Notes: a model not told the origin generated them from the sequence alone. A stretch of 64,000 nucleotides of DNA from Taxawa tesnikishii (nom. ined.) (GCA_030247885.1 JAPDRO010000009.1:806001-870000); one strand, 5' to 3'; positions 1 through 11,787 are shown, counted from the first letter of the stretch. A program made the numbers and translations.

Positions 1-2
1 TA

Positions 3-469
3 TCCAGGGAGACGGGTGAAGTGGAAGACCGACTGGTTATCATCGCCTGCGAGAACATTCGAGGGCTTTTGACGATCCCAGTTTCCTCACTTGTTGAGGA
101 CAAACACCATGCAAAACTGTCCATCACGCAAATGCCAGGCTGGCCTCTCAGCCTTGTAGTGAGTGGGACGAATGTCATCATTTCACTTGAGGCACGAATA
201 GAATCCGACGTAGGTCACGCAGCCCGTGGGCTAGAAACCGTCCGCTAACAAACCAGCTATAGCCAAAGATCCAAGCCGGCACTTTCTCCATTGTCCAAGG
301 ATTCCGCGGCGTGTTTAACGAGAACGAAGAGCTTGCCAGGGCGTTGAATGAGAACTTGGGAAGCTTTGAAACTCCAAAAGCGGATGACAAGGAAGTGGTG
401 GAGCTGCTAAGAGGTACAGAGAACTTGCGGAAACGTGGGAAGGATGCAGCAGAGGATGGAGACGACTGA
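3..469 (+). CDS. 3' end of an unrecognised protein-coding gene
   Basis: The window opens inside a gene. The last exon (263-469, stop TGA 467-469) encodes about 68 residues beginning PKIQAGTFSIVQGFRG and ending in an acidic, lysine-rich tail (KDAAEDGDD). It is preceded by a likely intron at 159-262 (GTGAGT donor, CTAAC branch site at 245-249, TAG acceptor). Removing it joins in phase 0 to an open upstream frame running from base 3 (ending PGWPLSLV). The 5' part lies outside the window. I do not recognise the family. The last exon is the better supported part; the upstream frame is inferred from phase agreement only. Confidence 0.5.
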
Positions 470-1102
470 TTCAGTGTTGTGCTCTTTGAGACTGTGGTGC
501 CTGTACACATGCTTGTGGTTACACGCTTGTGGTTACACATGATGTACTTTGTACTCTGGGCCTAGCCTTTAATGGCTACTAAGCCGCGGCTGATGCCTGT
601 CGATTCGATCCTTTGTGACGTGCAACGCCAGGTCGTAGGGCTGAGTTCTCGGCTGATCTTTTGATCTTTTTACAAATCATTGTGCTGGATACTAACAAAA
701 ATACTTCGACCAATGCCACCCTTTGCTTGTTGGAACGCGAAGCGATCAATTAGTAAACACTGTCTTTATAATCTTTCCCGCTTCCTGGCACAGGCACAGC
801 ACCTCACGTAACGGACAGAAGCGTCTGGGACACGCTCGGTCGAGTCTACTGCACGCATAAACACGCCCCTACAGCCCACCGTCCCCCCACTTCGTAACAC
901 AAAAATCTCCTGCATCTAGCAAAAAGCCGCCAAACTGTTCAGATCAGCCTTTCGCCGTGCAGGCTCTACACCCTTCCGCGCCTCTCTCGCACTCCCCGTC
1001 GCAGCAGCCGCTTTCTACAGACCCACCGCACCCTCTTCGCCTACGCTCCCCTTCGTGAAACAAGCCCAAGCGGCCACCTTCTCCTCGACTCCAGCGCGCA
1101 AC
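470..1102 (+). promoter_or_regulatory. intergenic region and 5' region of TRR1
   Basis: No separate gene is visible here. A TATA-like TTTATAAT at 765-772 is followed by pyrimidine-rich sequence, so transcription of the reductase probably starts near 780-800. From 920 the sequence is open in the TRR1 frame all the way to its first AUG at 1103 (see the next entry). Confidence 0.4.
935..1102 (+). other. in-frame non-AUG leader of thioredoxin reductase
   Basis: After the in-frame stop TAG at 917-919, the TRR1 frame stays open for 61 codons before the first AUG. From CTG 935-937 it reads as a 56-residue segment rich in Arg, Ala and Ser with almost no acidic residues (KLFRSAFRRAGSTPFRAS, then LPVAAAAFYRPTAPS). 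This is typical of a mitochondrial presequence. The CTG sits in a near-ideal initiation context (GCCGCCAAA before it, A at -3). No upstream AUG in this frame is seen. Inference: leaky initiation at CTG makes a mitochondrial isoform and AUG 1103 makes the cytosolic one. A spliced upstream AUG exon is the main alternative. Confidence 0.55.
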
Positions 1103-2230
1103 ATGCACTCCAAGCTCGTCATCATCGGCTCCGGCCCAGCAGGCCATACAGCGGCAATCTACGCCGCACGCGCAGACCTCAAGCCCGTCATGTACGAGGG
1201 ATTCCTCGCTCTCGGCATCGCAGCAGGCGGCCAACTGACGACAACCGACGAGGTGGAGAACTACCCGGGCTTCGTGAAGATCCAGGGTGCAACATTGATG
1301 GACCAGATGCGGCAGCAGTCCGAGGCTTGCGGGACGGAAATCGTGTCCCAGACGGTCGGCAAGGTGGACCTGTCGAGCCGGCCGTTCAAGTACTGGCTGC
1401 ATCCAATGGGCGACGATGAAAGCCTGGAGGAGGAGACGCACACTGCCGACAGCATCATCATTGCTACGGGCGCGAAGGCCAGGAGAATGGATCTGCCGGG
1501 CGAGGACAAGTACTGGGGCAACGGTGTGTCTGCGTGCGCGGTCTGCGATGGCTCGTTACCGATCTTCCGCAACAAGCCTTTGGTCGTGATAGGTGGTGGT
1601 GACTCGGCAGTGGAGGAGGCCATGTACCTTACCAAGAAGGCCTCCAAAGTATACGTGCTAGTGCGGCGAGACGTGCTGCGCGCCAGCAAGGCCAACGCTC
1701 GGCGACTCTCGTCCGACCCCAAGGTGGAGATCCGTTACAACACTGTGGCGGCGAAGATTACGGGCGAAGAGAAGGCTAGGGGACTCATGCAGGGATTGGC
1801 GATCAAGGATCTCAAGACGGGCAAGGAGGAGGAACTCCAGGCGAATGGATTGTTCTACGCCATCGGACATGAGCCCGCCACGCATTTGTTCAAGGGTCAG
1901 TTGAGGATGGATGAGGATGGGTATATTATCACGACGCCGGGGACTGCGCATACGAGTGTTGAGGGTGTGTTTGCGGCTGGTGATGTTCAGGATAAAAAGT
2001 ACAGACAGGCGATCACTAGCGCAGGTGAGTCCATCTCGTCCAACGCCATGAAGAGGTATACTGACATTTTCTTCGCAGGCACCGGCTGCATGGCCGCTCT
2101 CGAGGCCGAGAAGTTCATCGTCGAGCAAGAAGGTCCGGAGAACGAGCTCGAGGCGGACAATGAGGTGAAGAAGGGCTCGGCAGACGCCAAGGGCGACGTG
2201 CCAGAGTATAGATCGAACCCTTTGCTGTGA
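1103..2230 (+). CDS. TRR1: thioredoxin reductase (NADPH)
   Basis: This flavoenzyme passes electrons from NADPH through FAD and a redox disulfide to thioredoxin, for ribonucleotide reduction and peroxide defence. The predicted 357-residue protein has the low-molecular-weight family plan: FAD-binding GSGPAG at residues 9-14, GGQL..TDEVENYPGF, the redox-active C145-A-V-C148 with D149, the NADPH-binding GGGDSA, and the second FAD motif FAAGDV. The C-terminus PEYRSNPLL is the usual fungal ending. One 54-nt intron (2025-2078, GTGAGT...CGCAG) interrupts TSAG|TGCMAALEAEKF. It has no in-frame stop, so retention would insert 18 residues. AUG 1103 gives the cytosolic length. The upstream in-frame leader suggests a second mitochondrial form. 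Confidence 0.95.
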   Translation: MHSKLVIIGSGPAGHTAAIYAARADLKPVMYEGFLALGIAAGGQLTTTDEVENYPGFVKIQGATLMDQMRQQSEACGTEIVSQTVGKVDLSSRPFKYWLHPMGDDESLEEETHTADSIIIATGAKARRMDLPGEDKYWGNGVSACAVCDGSLPIFRNKPLVVIGGGDSAVEEAMYLTKKASKVYVLVRRDVLRASKANARRLSSDPKVEIRYNTVAAKITGEEKARGLMQGLAIKDLKTGKEEELQANGLFYAIGHEPATHLFKGQLRMDEDGYIITTPGTAHTSVEGVFAAGDVQDKKYRQAITSAGESISSNAMKRYTDIFFAGTGCMAALEAEKFIVEQEGPENELEADNEVKKGSADAKGDVPEYRSNPLL

Positions 2231-2653
2231 GCGTGCTGAATGTCTTCTTTGATTCTGGATAGCGAAGATGCCCCTGAGAAGTAACAATGCCGTCACGTGT
2301 ACACATCTGCATCATTTTCCGGGAGATGGCTAGACACTCAGTCTATAGACGTAGATTACAATCAAGACTTCCAAAATCCGTTTGAGCTCCAGTTCGGCAA
2401 ACGAGAGAGCGATATAAACGCATGGTGAAGATATGCTAACGGGGTATCGAGCTACAAGTAAGAAAGAAAAGAGAAATCGTCATCACCAAAGCCAAACGCC
2501 TGAACATGACCTTCCCGAATATTCAGTCATGCAAGACCACAGGAGCGCAAGAAGGCGCCCTGAAACAGCACCCGGAGCTGCGCGAACACACGCTGGCGGA
2601 CAGAACGAGCAGTTGAAGAATAGTCTCGGGGAGCTTGGTGCGGTGGGACCTCC
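2231..2653. other. convergent intergenic region
   Basis: Shared 3' flank of TRR1 (plus) and the next gene (minus). Short open frames here are not conserved-looking and I support no gene. Confidence 0.5.
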
Positions 2654-3615
2654 TCAGTTGAGGAGTTCGAGAGCTCTCTTGAAGGCTTCGACGACGCCGT
2701 TGTCTATGCTGCTCGTTAGTTATCGTCTTCGAGCATCGATGACCGTAGGATTGACCTTACAATGCTGTCGGCGCTTCTCGAGTTCGTCTTCTTTATGCTG
2801 TACGAAGGCCGTCTGGGTCTTGAGCCTTGAAAGAATATTGTCAGCAATGCTATGCCAAGAAGGATGACTCCTGTACCTCTTGACGCTGCGCTCGGCTTCG
2901 TGGTGGGTTATCGTCTGCATCCAAACGTTGAAGTACTGCAAGGGCATCAGCACGTCGATGACTGTGAAGACGAACGTAAAAGCAGTACGTCAACAAGGTG
3001 GCTGAATTCTTGACTGAGTTCCTGTTCCTTGCGATATGCCGCATCGAGCATGCTGCCGTAACGTTGCTGAAGATCAGCCCAATCGAACTCCTCCATACGT
3101 TCTTCCGGCAAGCCGACATCTGAGGGACTTTCTGGCCAATACTCCTGAGTTTCTTCCTCCTCATCGTGTTGAGACTCAGTCTCCGGAGTGGCTTCCTTAG
3201 GTGGTGATGCACGTGACGCTTGTTCTTGCTGCTCCCTTTCTGCCGCCCACTGAGCTGCTCGAGCATTTGCTGAAATTTGGTTCCGCTTTGCCTGGGGAAT
3301 ATAGGAAGACAGTGGACCAGTAGAGTGTTCAGGTAGAGTGTCTGAAGAAAGAACCGGTATGCTGGAGGCCGGAAGCGTGTGAGCAGCTTGAGAAGGTGCT
3401 TGCTGTGTCGGCCTCGGCGGTGGCGGCATGCTATTGTTTGCAGAAGCCATGTTCTGCGCTGGACGTTCCTCGGCCAGGTCAGGAGAGGGTGATTGATTGT
3501 AGTCTGCTAAGGAAGACTGCGGTATGTCGTTGCCGTTCGGTAAGTCAATCTCATCATGTGAGCGCTTGCGTCCTGAGGGACTGTTGGTCAGACTGGGAGA
3601 GTGATTGTCGTCCAT
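2654..3615 (-). CDS. uncharacterised coiled-coil protein, four exons
   Basis: Spliced model: exon 1 3615-2989, exon 2 2935-2877, exon 3 2825-2761, exon 4 2703-2654. Introns of 53, 51 and 57 nt have GT/AG ends, and the phases close to 801 nt (266 residues). The N-terminal two thirds is polar, proline/serine-rich and disordered (SPSGRKRSHDEIDLP; later a WAAEREQQEQ helix). The C-terminal third, starting at FDWADLQQRYGSM and running through YFNVWMQTITHHEAER, VKRLKTQTAFVQHKEDEL and RRQHYNGVVEAFKRALELLN, is helical with strong coiled-coil character and is probably the functional part. It looks like a conserved fungal family, but I cannot name it. The recovery of a smooth helical sequence across three splice junctions supports the model. 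Confidence 0.75.
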
Positions 3616-4024
3616 GTCGTCGAGGTAGTTGAGAGACTCTACGGGCTCAACCGCCGTGTCTCATGCTAGGTATTTCTGAAATCGTGGTCATGTTAGAAGT
3701 ACTTGTGTACATATATAGAGATCAATTTGACGCGTGAGGAAGGCACGTGTCGGCAGGTGACCTCATCGCCAACCCTTCTCGGTGTACCATCTGCCTTTGT
3801 CCTTCGTATATCTTTGGACATAAGCTTGACATCTTTCCGGTATGACAGCCTCTTTGTGGTCTGCCTGACTGCGATTTTGTCACTTGAAGCAAAGCAAACA
3901 GCCTCATCTTCCGGACACGCTCTGCATCAGGCTTCAGCAGACGAAACGCATCCATCATGCTTCATGCCGGTAAACTCCTGCGGCTTTTCAACATCCATCT
4001 TGCCTTCCTCGCTCCGGACATTAC
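3616..4024. promoter_or_regulatory. divergent promoter region
   Basis: Head-to-head spacer between the coiled-coil gene (minus) and the ATG14-like gene (plus). Small open frames in it look incidental. I see no clear TATA box or operator-like site. Confidence 0.4.
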
Positions 4025-5657
4025 ATGAAAATGGCGTGCAATATATGTTTCCGCAACTTCACCAGACGGCGACAGCCCTACTGCCCCTCTTGCGCTCGAG
4101 CAACACTGTATGAAGCCCGCATAGACCAGGTCACCGCTCTACTTGCGAAGGAGTCTTCGCGCAAGGATGTCGAAACCGTCTTAAAACCGCGTTCCGAACG
4201 TTCAGCCGCGATTTCCTCTGGCCCTGAATACAAAGAAACAGACGACAGTGCAAAGAAGATCGAGCTGGAACAGCAGCAGGCCGAGAAAGAGCGCATAGAT
4301 GACAGGCTGAACTCGATATCAGAACAACTGGAGATCTTGAAGAAGAACATCGAAGATGGCAGTGCAGAGGTTGCATCACGCAAGGCTCAGAGCAAGCAAC
4401 AGAAAGCGGATCTTCAATCTGAAATCGAGAGGTTGGATGCACGGAAGCCACAGCTGCTGGAACCAATACAGGCGAGCATCCAGAAGTTAGACCACAGGCT
4501 GAAGAAGGTTCAGACCAGGACAGTCGAGAGCCGTGTCACACTCTGCAGAGAGATTGCTCGGCTCGCTGGTCTTCAGCAGCGCAGACGCAGGACGAGAGAG
4601 GGAGGTTGAAGGAAGACTACGCTATTGGAGGGATTGGCATAGTGGATCTACGAGATTTGAACAGTAAGTTACAACTCTCGTAATAGGCTTACATCACAAC
4701 CTGACAGAAGCAACAGCAGCAAGACCTGATCAGGTCACAGCCTCTCTAGCCAACCTCTGCCGCCTCATCACAACGTGTTGCCACTACCTGTCTGTCCGTC
4801 TTCCTGCAGAAATAACAATGCCCCATGCCGATTACCCTCACCCCACGATCTTCTCTGTCCAGTCTTCATACCAGGGCATAGAGTTGCCCTTCCCAGGGTC
4901 GACACCGAACCAGAGCACCATCAACAGTCCTACCGCTTCTCGCTTCGTTGGCCACCGGTCTCTGCCAAAGTTACGCCTACTTCACCTCGACCGTCCCCTG
5001 CCACGGCTCGCGAAGGAGGATGTGACTACTTACAATCTCTTCATCGAAGGCGTGACCTTACTGGCCTGGGACATTGCCTGGCTCTGTCGGTCTCAAGGCG
5101 TCCTCACCATCGACACATGGGAAGACGTATGCCAGATCGGCAAGAACCTCTGGGCGCTCTTCGTCGAGAGTGCTTCTAGTCCCTCAACGCCTCGTCACTC
5201 TCAACACGGCACGCCGACTCCCGCAACAGAATCATCAAAGGCCGCCCCTCAGGGTCTCGGTTCTGCTGCAGCATATGCCGAACCCACGGCGCCTGTCTTC
5301 GGTGCGTTCTCTCACGCAGCAAGTTACATGAACCTGGCTGGCCCAGCTGGGACAGAACTTATGCGCAGCTGGCGTCTGGTATCTCCGGCACGAATCGTTG
5401 ATAACGTGAAATCGCACCTCTTAACCGAAATGTCAGGAGCTGAATGGGAGGTGCTGGACGAGAAGGAGTGGAATGAGGATCGCGAGGACGAGCAGGCCGT
5501 ATTGGTGGGTGGACCGAGGAAGGAGGAAGAAATCGATGGTGTTGTAAGTGTAGTAACTGCTGGTGCAGATGGAGGCGGTGGAGAGAGGAAGGAAGAGAGA
5601 AGGGCAAAGGGTTCCAGTGGATGGATGAAGCTGAAGAGTCGGAGTGAAGGCGCTTGA
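4025..5657 (+). CDS. ATG14: Atg14-like subunit of autophagy PI3-kinase complex I
   Basis: Atg14 directs the Vps34 lipid kinase complex to the autophagosome formation site. The start (AUG 4025, or 4031) is followed by paired cysteines, CNICFRNF...YCPSC, as in the Atg14 N-terminus, then a long coiled coil (about residues 70-180). Next come the family segments CREIARLAGL, GGIGIVDLRDLN and LPAEITMPHADYPHPTIF. One 44-nt intron at 4664-4707 (GTAAGT...GACAG) joins DLN to KATAARP. Between QQRRRRTRE and LKEDYAIGG the frame shifts by one missing base near 4601-4606; with one base restored the spliced length is 1590 nt (529 residues). The C-terminal about 110 residues are acidic then basic. The UVRAG/Vps38 relative is the alternative, but the N-terminal Cys pairs favour Atg14. 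Confidence 0.8.
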
Positions 5658-6591
5658 TACCCATAGATGGCTGCTACATATCTGCTTAACTGTCTCTTTG
5701 ACCTTCCCCATTCTCTTTGGGTCGACCTTACGGCTCACAGATGTCATCTACATCTGATGCTCTCCGTAGTAGGTTGGGTTGGATTGAACTGACTGCTATC
5801 TCAAGGCAACAGCAACATCTACACACCTGCATAAAGACCACGTTCGCAGGCATGTCCTATGCTATGCACGACTATGATGCTTGGCCGCAGCTACAGGTGC
5901 GACAACGACTCATCAAGCACAATTCTGCAGTGCCTCTGTGAGGGCGATTTGGCTGGGACAGGGACGTCTTTGAAGAAGGTCGAGTTGGGGGATGAATGAT
6001 GCAGAGGGGAGATTCGGGTCAGTAGGCAAAACTGCTTCATCAATTGAGACAGGTTAAAGGGAACAAAGGAGAGATGGTGGTGGAGGGAAACCGGGTTAAT
6101 GGGCAGCTCAAAACTTGTAGCTAAATTGCTTCGTCACGTAGTCCAACCGGGAGGAACCCGGGCAAGAAGAGTTGCTGTCGGAAGGCTTTGCTGGCACACC
6201 ACTGGCGATCACGACACCATACACATTGATGGTCTCGAGCTCAACGTGTAGTTGCATGCGTCAACCACGGGTTTAGTTGCCTTACTGTTTTGAGATTCTT
6301 GTCCCTCGCTAGCTATTAGTCGGCGCTATACCGAAACAACCGATAGGAAGACTCGCCTCAGCGGTCCCTTTGTCAATGAATCCAGCATCTACACCAGCCC
6401 CTGTCCGATATACACAGTAGACGCCATGTATCTCGTGATCCCAACCCTGCCTGAGCACCTTCCACGCATCGCATACTCAAACAACAAACGCACATCCAGA
6501 GGATCGTCCGTGCCCGGATATTCAAACCACAAAGCCCCTCACCCCGGATCCGAAAACTCCGCATCATGCAAACAGGTAATATTAGTCTCGC
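5658..6591. other. convergent gene-free region
   Basis: About 0.9 kb between the ends of the ATG14-like gene and the DUF726 gene. Open frames up to about 75 codons occur but show no domain, codon pattern or splice structure I would defend. It probably holds both 3' untranslated regions. Confidence 0.4.
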
Positions 6592-9500
6592 TCACTCGAA
6601 CGTCATCTCCATCTCTCTCTCTGGCCAAAGTCCTCTTCCTCATCAGCCCAAGCATTGTGATCGAGGGCCGCGCTGCCCGCAACAGGCATCGTATTCGCCG
6701 TATGCAGCGGCGGTCGTTGTTGCGCCTGCTGCTCCTCCGGCCACCTCGGGCTCGGTTCGGGCGAGTGCGATGTTGTCGTACGCGGCGGCTGCGCGCCAGC
6801 AGACCTCGCAGGCCGGCGATCGTCGTCCTCGAAAGTCATTGAGATGTTACTCTCGCCGTGCGCAGAGTCGTGATCATCAAATTCGTGGTAGTCGTAGGAA
6901 GGGTTGGAAGACGGCACCTTGTGTCCTTGTGGGAGTGAGGTGTTGCTGTACGAAGGGCTGCGGCTGTTGTAGCCACCGCCGGCGCCGCTATAACTCTGCG
7001 TCTGCCGCAGGCTACCGTATATAGATCCTGGTCTGCTCGATGTGGTGCTGGCTTGGGAGGATGTGCCGGTGTTGACTTTGATCGGCGGTAGCGTGCCTTT
7101 GATTTCTTTGAGCTCGACGCCTTGGGATGCCAATTCGACTGCTTCGCGCCTGATAGCGTCGATGTCGAATAGCACGGCTCCGTCTTCGCCCGTCTTTGAT
7201 GCTCCTTCTTCACCTGGTGCTGCGCCATTGGTGGGTTCGGCCTTTGTTCGCTCATCGTACGTCTCCCATTCTTTCTTCTCCGCGCGCTTCTTGCGGCTGA
7301 ATAGCGCTTTGAAGCCCTTCTTTCTGGCTTCTCGTCCAGCTTGCGCCGCGCCTCTTCAATCTCGTTGATGAGCTCCCTCTGTCTGGCCTCGTGGTTTTCG
7401 GGATCCGGATCCTCGATTTCGGTGAACTCATCGCTCTCGACCACCCAACCGACTTCGCGAAGAAGTCGAGGCATCGCTGTACGGTATGCCATGTGTCCAG
7501 GTACGAGCGCCGTAACATCGTGGTTCTCGACTCCAGGAACGTCGACCGTGGCGAGACCTGCTACCCGCATGATGCCACCGGAAGTGGCGCGGAAGAGGTA
7601 ACCCAAGATCCAATCGTTATTCGCGTAGCCATTAACGAAACGCCCAGAGACAACGGTCCGAGCGCGAGTGTACTCATCCTTCTTCACGACGACAGGGCTT
7701 CCGAAGAGGTATACGTTCTGCACCAGGCCAAAAGCACCCTTATTGGCCAGCTCCTTAAGACATGCGAAGATGACCCGGGCTCCTAGGGAGAAGCCAACAA
7801 GTGTCACAGGGCGGACCCCTAAGTTGCGGTCGATCAAGGAATCGGCAAGAATGAGTCCAGCCAGATCGGCGCGTGCCATTGAAACTGCCCATGGGTTGTC
7901 GATGAGATAGGAAAGCTTTGTAAGAACAAGAGGAAGCGAAAGGGAGGCCATCAGTGCTGTCAAGATAGTACTACCAAGAATCTGCTGCAGGCCTTGAGTG
8001 AGTGCCTATGAAGATTGGTCAGCTCATTGCTCAAGGCCAATGGATTTTGGCTCAAAATACTTCGGTTGCGAGAATATTGATGGTCTGACCCATACTTTGC
8101 AGCATCTCAGGCTCCCAAAAGATGCTGTAAATATCGCCCATGATGGGGTCCACTGTACTGTATGGCAGACGGACATCATCAACCTTGCCTGTCATCCAGC
8201 CGGCCACCGTAACAATGAGGTTGACACGCTTGTTGTTATGCAAAGGCCTGTATTCGAACGTCTTGACTGCGCCCATTCTCCTCTTGCTCGCCCGCACTGC
8301 GATTGTGCCACCAGTCGTAACACCTATCGTAGTAATCATGGCAGCGCCACCAGCACCAGCAAGGAAACCGCTGGTGCCCGCAACTCCGATCGTCGTAAAG
8401 CCAGCCGCAAGACCAGCACCAATGACAGGCGCCAGAAGACCTGCGCTCAGCCCGATAACAAGTCCACCGCCTACAGTGGCAAGACCCATCATCATCAGCC
8501 TGCGGTTTCTGGCGGACTTGTCCCGCTCCTGCATATGCTCGTCCTCGTTCCAATTCTCTTTGTCTGCAGCTTCCTGCATTTCGAGCGCATCTGTAACCCG
8601 CTTCTCGAAGCGACAGATGTCAAGCCAGGGTACGTCAAGCGCAGATCCAACACGTTCCACTAGAGTCCTGGACCTCGAGTCGTAAACGCTGTCCGCAATC
8701 AAGACAAGAAAGAGATCGCAGAGTACTGTCCAACGCAGGTCAATGTCGAGGCTTTTAGTTGTCGGTAATTGTGACGGATCTTTTATCGTAAGGTAATCTG
8801 AGGATTGCTTCTCTTCATATGGTGGTGGCGCGCCAGGTGTTACTGGAGTGCTTGGTGTGGAAAGATTCGAAGTCGACAACTGCTTGTTCACTGCGTTGTC
8901 TGCTAGTCCCGGAGAAGATGTAGATACCCTACTCGACCCGGGCTGTTCCGCTGCAGGGTTCTTAACCCGCGCATTTTGCATCAATGTGGGGGTTAAGTCT
9001 GCAGGTTGGACACCATGCGTTGCAAGTTGCTCGATCATGATCTGCTCTGCGGCATCGATTTCCATATGACTGTAAAGTCTGAGCATCATCTTTTGACCCC
9101 ACATCTTCATGGCTTCAAGAGCAGTGTCGACGTATTTTTTCGCCCCTTTTGTCTGTTCGTAGTTGTCAATCTCATCGGTCATCTGTACCATGGAAAGACG
9201 CACAAGACCGACGTATGCGATACGTTGCCCTTCGTTGAGCAGATCTTTGGTAGCTTGCATTTGCGAAAGCACATCTCGACTCTCTTCATCATCCTCAAGC
9301 GATGTATGCGCGCCAGGTGACTTGAAGAGATACGCGGTGTTGTCGTCCATGCTCGTCACAGATTCTGCGTCATCGTCCAGCTGGACTTTGGTGTAGCCTT
9401 TGCCCGCCCCTCCAAGGTGGCCGTACGCCGCCTCTTCCTCGTCAAGCTCGGCTTGTTCCCGCGCTAGCACCTTGCCCCAGTCGTCGTAGATTGTGTGCGT

Positions 9501-10132
9501 AGCGAAAGCTGGCATATCTTGCCAACCGTCATCATCGTTCTCGTCATCGTTCTCCTTTCCAGGTTTTGGCTCTATTGTCTGATGCGACCACTCCGAGGCC
9601 CCTCCTGCGGATGCGCATCTGAGCGGCTCGCCATAGCGACGTTCTGCGCCTCGTCGTGCTTGTTCGGCCCTTGTCCCTCTTGACTGGCCTCTGTGGATGT
9701 CACCAGCACTACTCTGTCATGGCTTCCGTTCGCAATAGTATTTGTTCCATAAGGCTCTGATTGGACCCGCCTGCTGCCGGCGCTCTCCTCGGAGGACTGT
9801 GCTTGGGTCGAGTCCTTCTGAGTGGATGCCTCATTGCTGACTTCCGGCATGTTTTGCTCCTCCTTCACGGTTCCCTGGTTTGATTCTTCCTTGGGTGAAG
9901 CATGTCCCGACGACTCTCCTCCCTCCGCCGTGTCCTCCTCATTATCGTCGTCGTATTGCCGCCTTCTCGCCTTGCGGACCGGCAATCCGAACTCGTCAAC
10001 TTCTGGCAGGTTTTTCGTTTCTATCCCTTTTTCCTGCGCATCGTTCGCGGAGTTATTGATGACTATAGCGTCCATATTCTGGTCATGTGTGGGCTCGCTG
10101 ACCTGGTCCTTTTCCGCGCCATTACTCGACAT
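6592..10132 (-). CDS. DUF726 membrane protein with alpha/beta-hydrolase motif
   Basis: Member of the DUF726 family (animal TMCO4, yeast Mil1 relatives). The disordered acidic N-terminus (AUG 10132) leads to GWQDMPAFATHTIYDDWG and then the DUF726 core. The core has two glycine-rich hydrophobic segments (MGLATVGGGLVIGLSAGLLAP and the following AGLAAGFTTIGVAG) likely to be membrane helices. After them come VTVAGWMTG and the lipase-type nucleophile motif GFSLGAR. The tail ends in EMEMTFE. One 55-nt intron at 8006-8060 joins NILATEA to LTQGLQQ. The frame is broken three times, each by one missing base: near 9599-9602 (CCCC run on the plus strand), near 7326 (GG) and in the CT repeat near 6611-6622. 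With three bases restored the length is 3489 nt (1162 residues). Enzyme activity is unproven. Confidence 0.85.
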
Positions 10133-10601
10133 GGTTTTCGCACTGTGATATTACTACTACTTTCCTAACGGGAGCATTGGCAGGTATTTGACATGGCCGC
10201 GGGGCAAGATGCAGTCGGCGCGCAGTAAGGAGGGCAGGGGATCAGGGGGACTGATTGACTTTCCTCAAGGATGCTTTGAACTGCCCGCAACTGACTGAAA
10301 CGGACCGGAGTGATTTAGGGTTCTCGGTACCCCACAGTGTCGGCAAGGCGGGCGCTAACCGACGGTGTGGCTTGTGGCTCGAAGTGACAGTGACAAAGGA
10401 ACTTTTTGGCACATGAAACATCTTCTCCGACCGCAGATTCGTGCGACGCAACCTAGCTATTGAAAACACTGGATCTTCGGTCGCCGAATATTTCCCTTAG
10501 AGGAAGCTGTGCCCAATTCGCCTGCATTGCTCCTTACACAGATATCCAGAGGCATCACAACGCGCCAACCGTCTTGAGCTGTTCGCAGCGCAACCGCGAA
10601 G
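10133..10601. promoter_or_regulatory. divergent promoter region
   Basis: Head-to-head spacer between the DUF726 gene (minus) and UTP23 (plus). No gene or clear motif is supported. Confidence 0.4.
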
Positions 10602-11618
10602 ATGAGAGGAAAGAGGGCAAAGGCATACCGCAAGCTGATGCACCAATATGCCTTACTCTTCTCCTTTCGCGAACCGTACGCTCCATCTTCGCTATTTCAC
10701 ATACTCCCCGTTAACTTCTCTCAGCTACCAAGTTCTCATTGACGCCGACATGATCAAAGACTCCCAAAAGCTACCCAACAAGCTCCTCGGCGCACTCGAA
10801 CAAACGCTTCAAGGGAAAGTCAAGCCCATGATCACACAGTGTTCGATCCGCCATCTCTACACCTCCGACGCGTCGAATGCAGCCACCAAGACCGCATGGA
10901 TTGAGACCGCAAAGTCGTTTGAGCGCAGACGGTGCAACCACCACGAGCTACCCGAACCGCTGACCACGATCGAATGCCTGAGTGAGGTGGTGGACCCCAA
11001 GTCTAGCGGGACGAACAAGCATCGCTACGTTGTTGCGAGTCAGGACCAGGAAGTCAGGGCGAAGATGCGCACGATTGCGGGCGTGCCGCTGATCTACATC
11101 AACAGGAGTGTGATGATCATGGAGCCCATGGCAGCGAAGACGGAGGAGATTAGGGAGCAGGGAGAGAGGGATAAGGTCAGAGCCGGGCTCAAGGGCAGGA
11201 GGGGAAACGTTGATCTGGCTGGCTCGAAGAGGAAGAGGGATGAGGAGGAGGACGGTGCGGAAGATGCAGGGAGACTGCGCCGGATGAAGCCGTTCAGGTA
11301 CAGGGAGAGCCGGCATCTAAAGCGAAGAAGAGGAAAGGGCCTAAAGGACCGAATCCGCTAGCGGTCAAGAAGCCCAAAAAGAGACCCGTCCAAGCGGATG
11401 CTGAGGCGGAGCGGAAAGCAATTCGAAATGCCACCAAGGAGGATCCGCAAGTGGTAGAGAAGGCTCTGGATGCCGAAACAGCGGCTTCGACAGAAGTAAA
11501 TGCGGATCCTCAAGCGCCGGTCAAGAAGAAGCGGAGGAGGAAACACAAATCCGGTGGCGAAGGCCTAGCTGCGACGCCAGGAGACGATGCTGCGGATGTG
11601 GCTGCTGGGGATTCATGA
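10602..11618 (+). CDS. UTP23: Utp23 small-subunit processome protein
   Basis: Utp23 acts in the nucleolus in early 18S rRNA processing, with snR30. Exon 1 (10602-10675) encodes MRGKRAKAYRKLMHQYALLF. A 49-nt intron (10676-10724, GTACGC, GTTAAC branch) joins FREP to YQVLIDADMIKD. The degenerate PIN domain follows (KLLGALEQTLQGKVKPMITQCS), with Cys/His residues (C in MITQCS, CNHHE, IEC) of the family zinc site, then VASQDQEVR and GVPLIYINRSVMIMEP. The tail is the typical Lys/Arg-rich nucleolar sequence with GPNPLAVKKPKK. One base is missing in the GGG at 11269-11271 (AEDAG to ETAPDEA); restored length 969 nt (322 residues). The gene is essential in yeast, so a dead copy is unlikely. Confidence 0.9.
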
Positions 11619-11787
11619 TTTCATTCTATCGTTTCTAGCTTCAACGGATACCTACGAGATGGGGTTAGCTGTGGCGCCGCTATCTGGTTGTGGTGTGATA
11701 CCTTTTCCATAAGCGTAACACTCGAGGCTCAAGATGCTCTCTTTACAACCATATTCATCTGCTCCTGTCACATATCCAATCCATTTC

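Noticed and set aside
712-812. Upstream AUG exon at 713 spliced to the TRR1 leader
   Set aside because: It lies before the TATA-like box and needs a weak donor; not excluded, but less likely than non-AUG initiation.
4605-4642. A 38-nt GT-AG intron that would restore the ATG14 frame
   Set aside because: It would delete LKEDYAIGGIGI, which is family-like, and lacks a good donor. A single missing base explains the break better.
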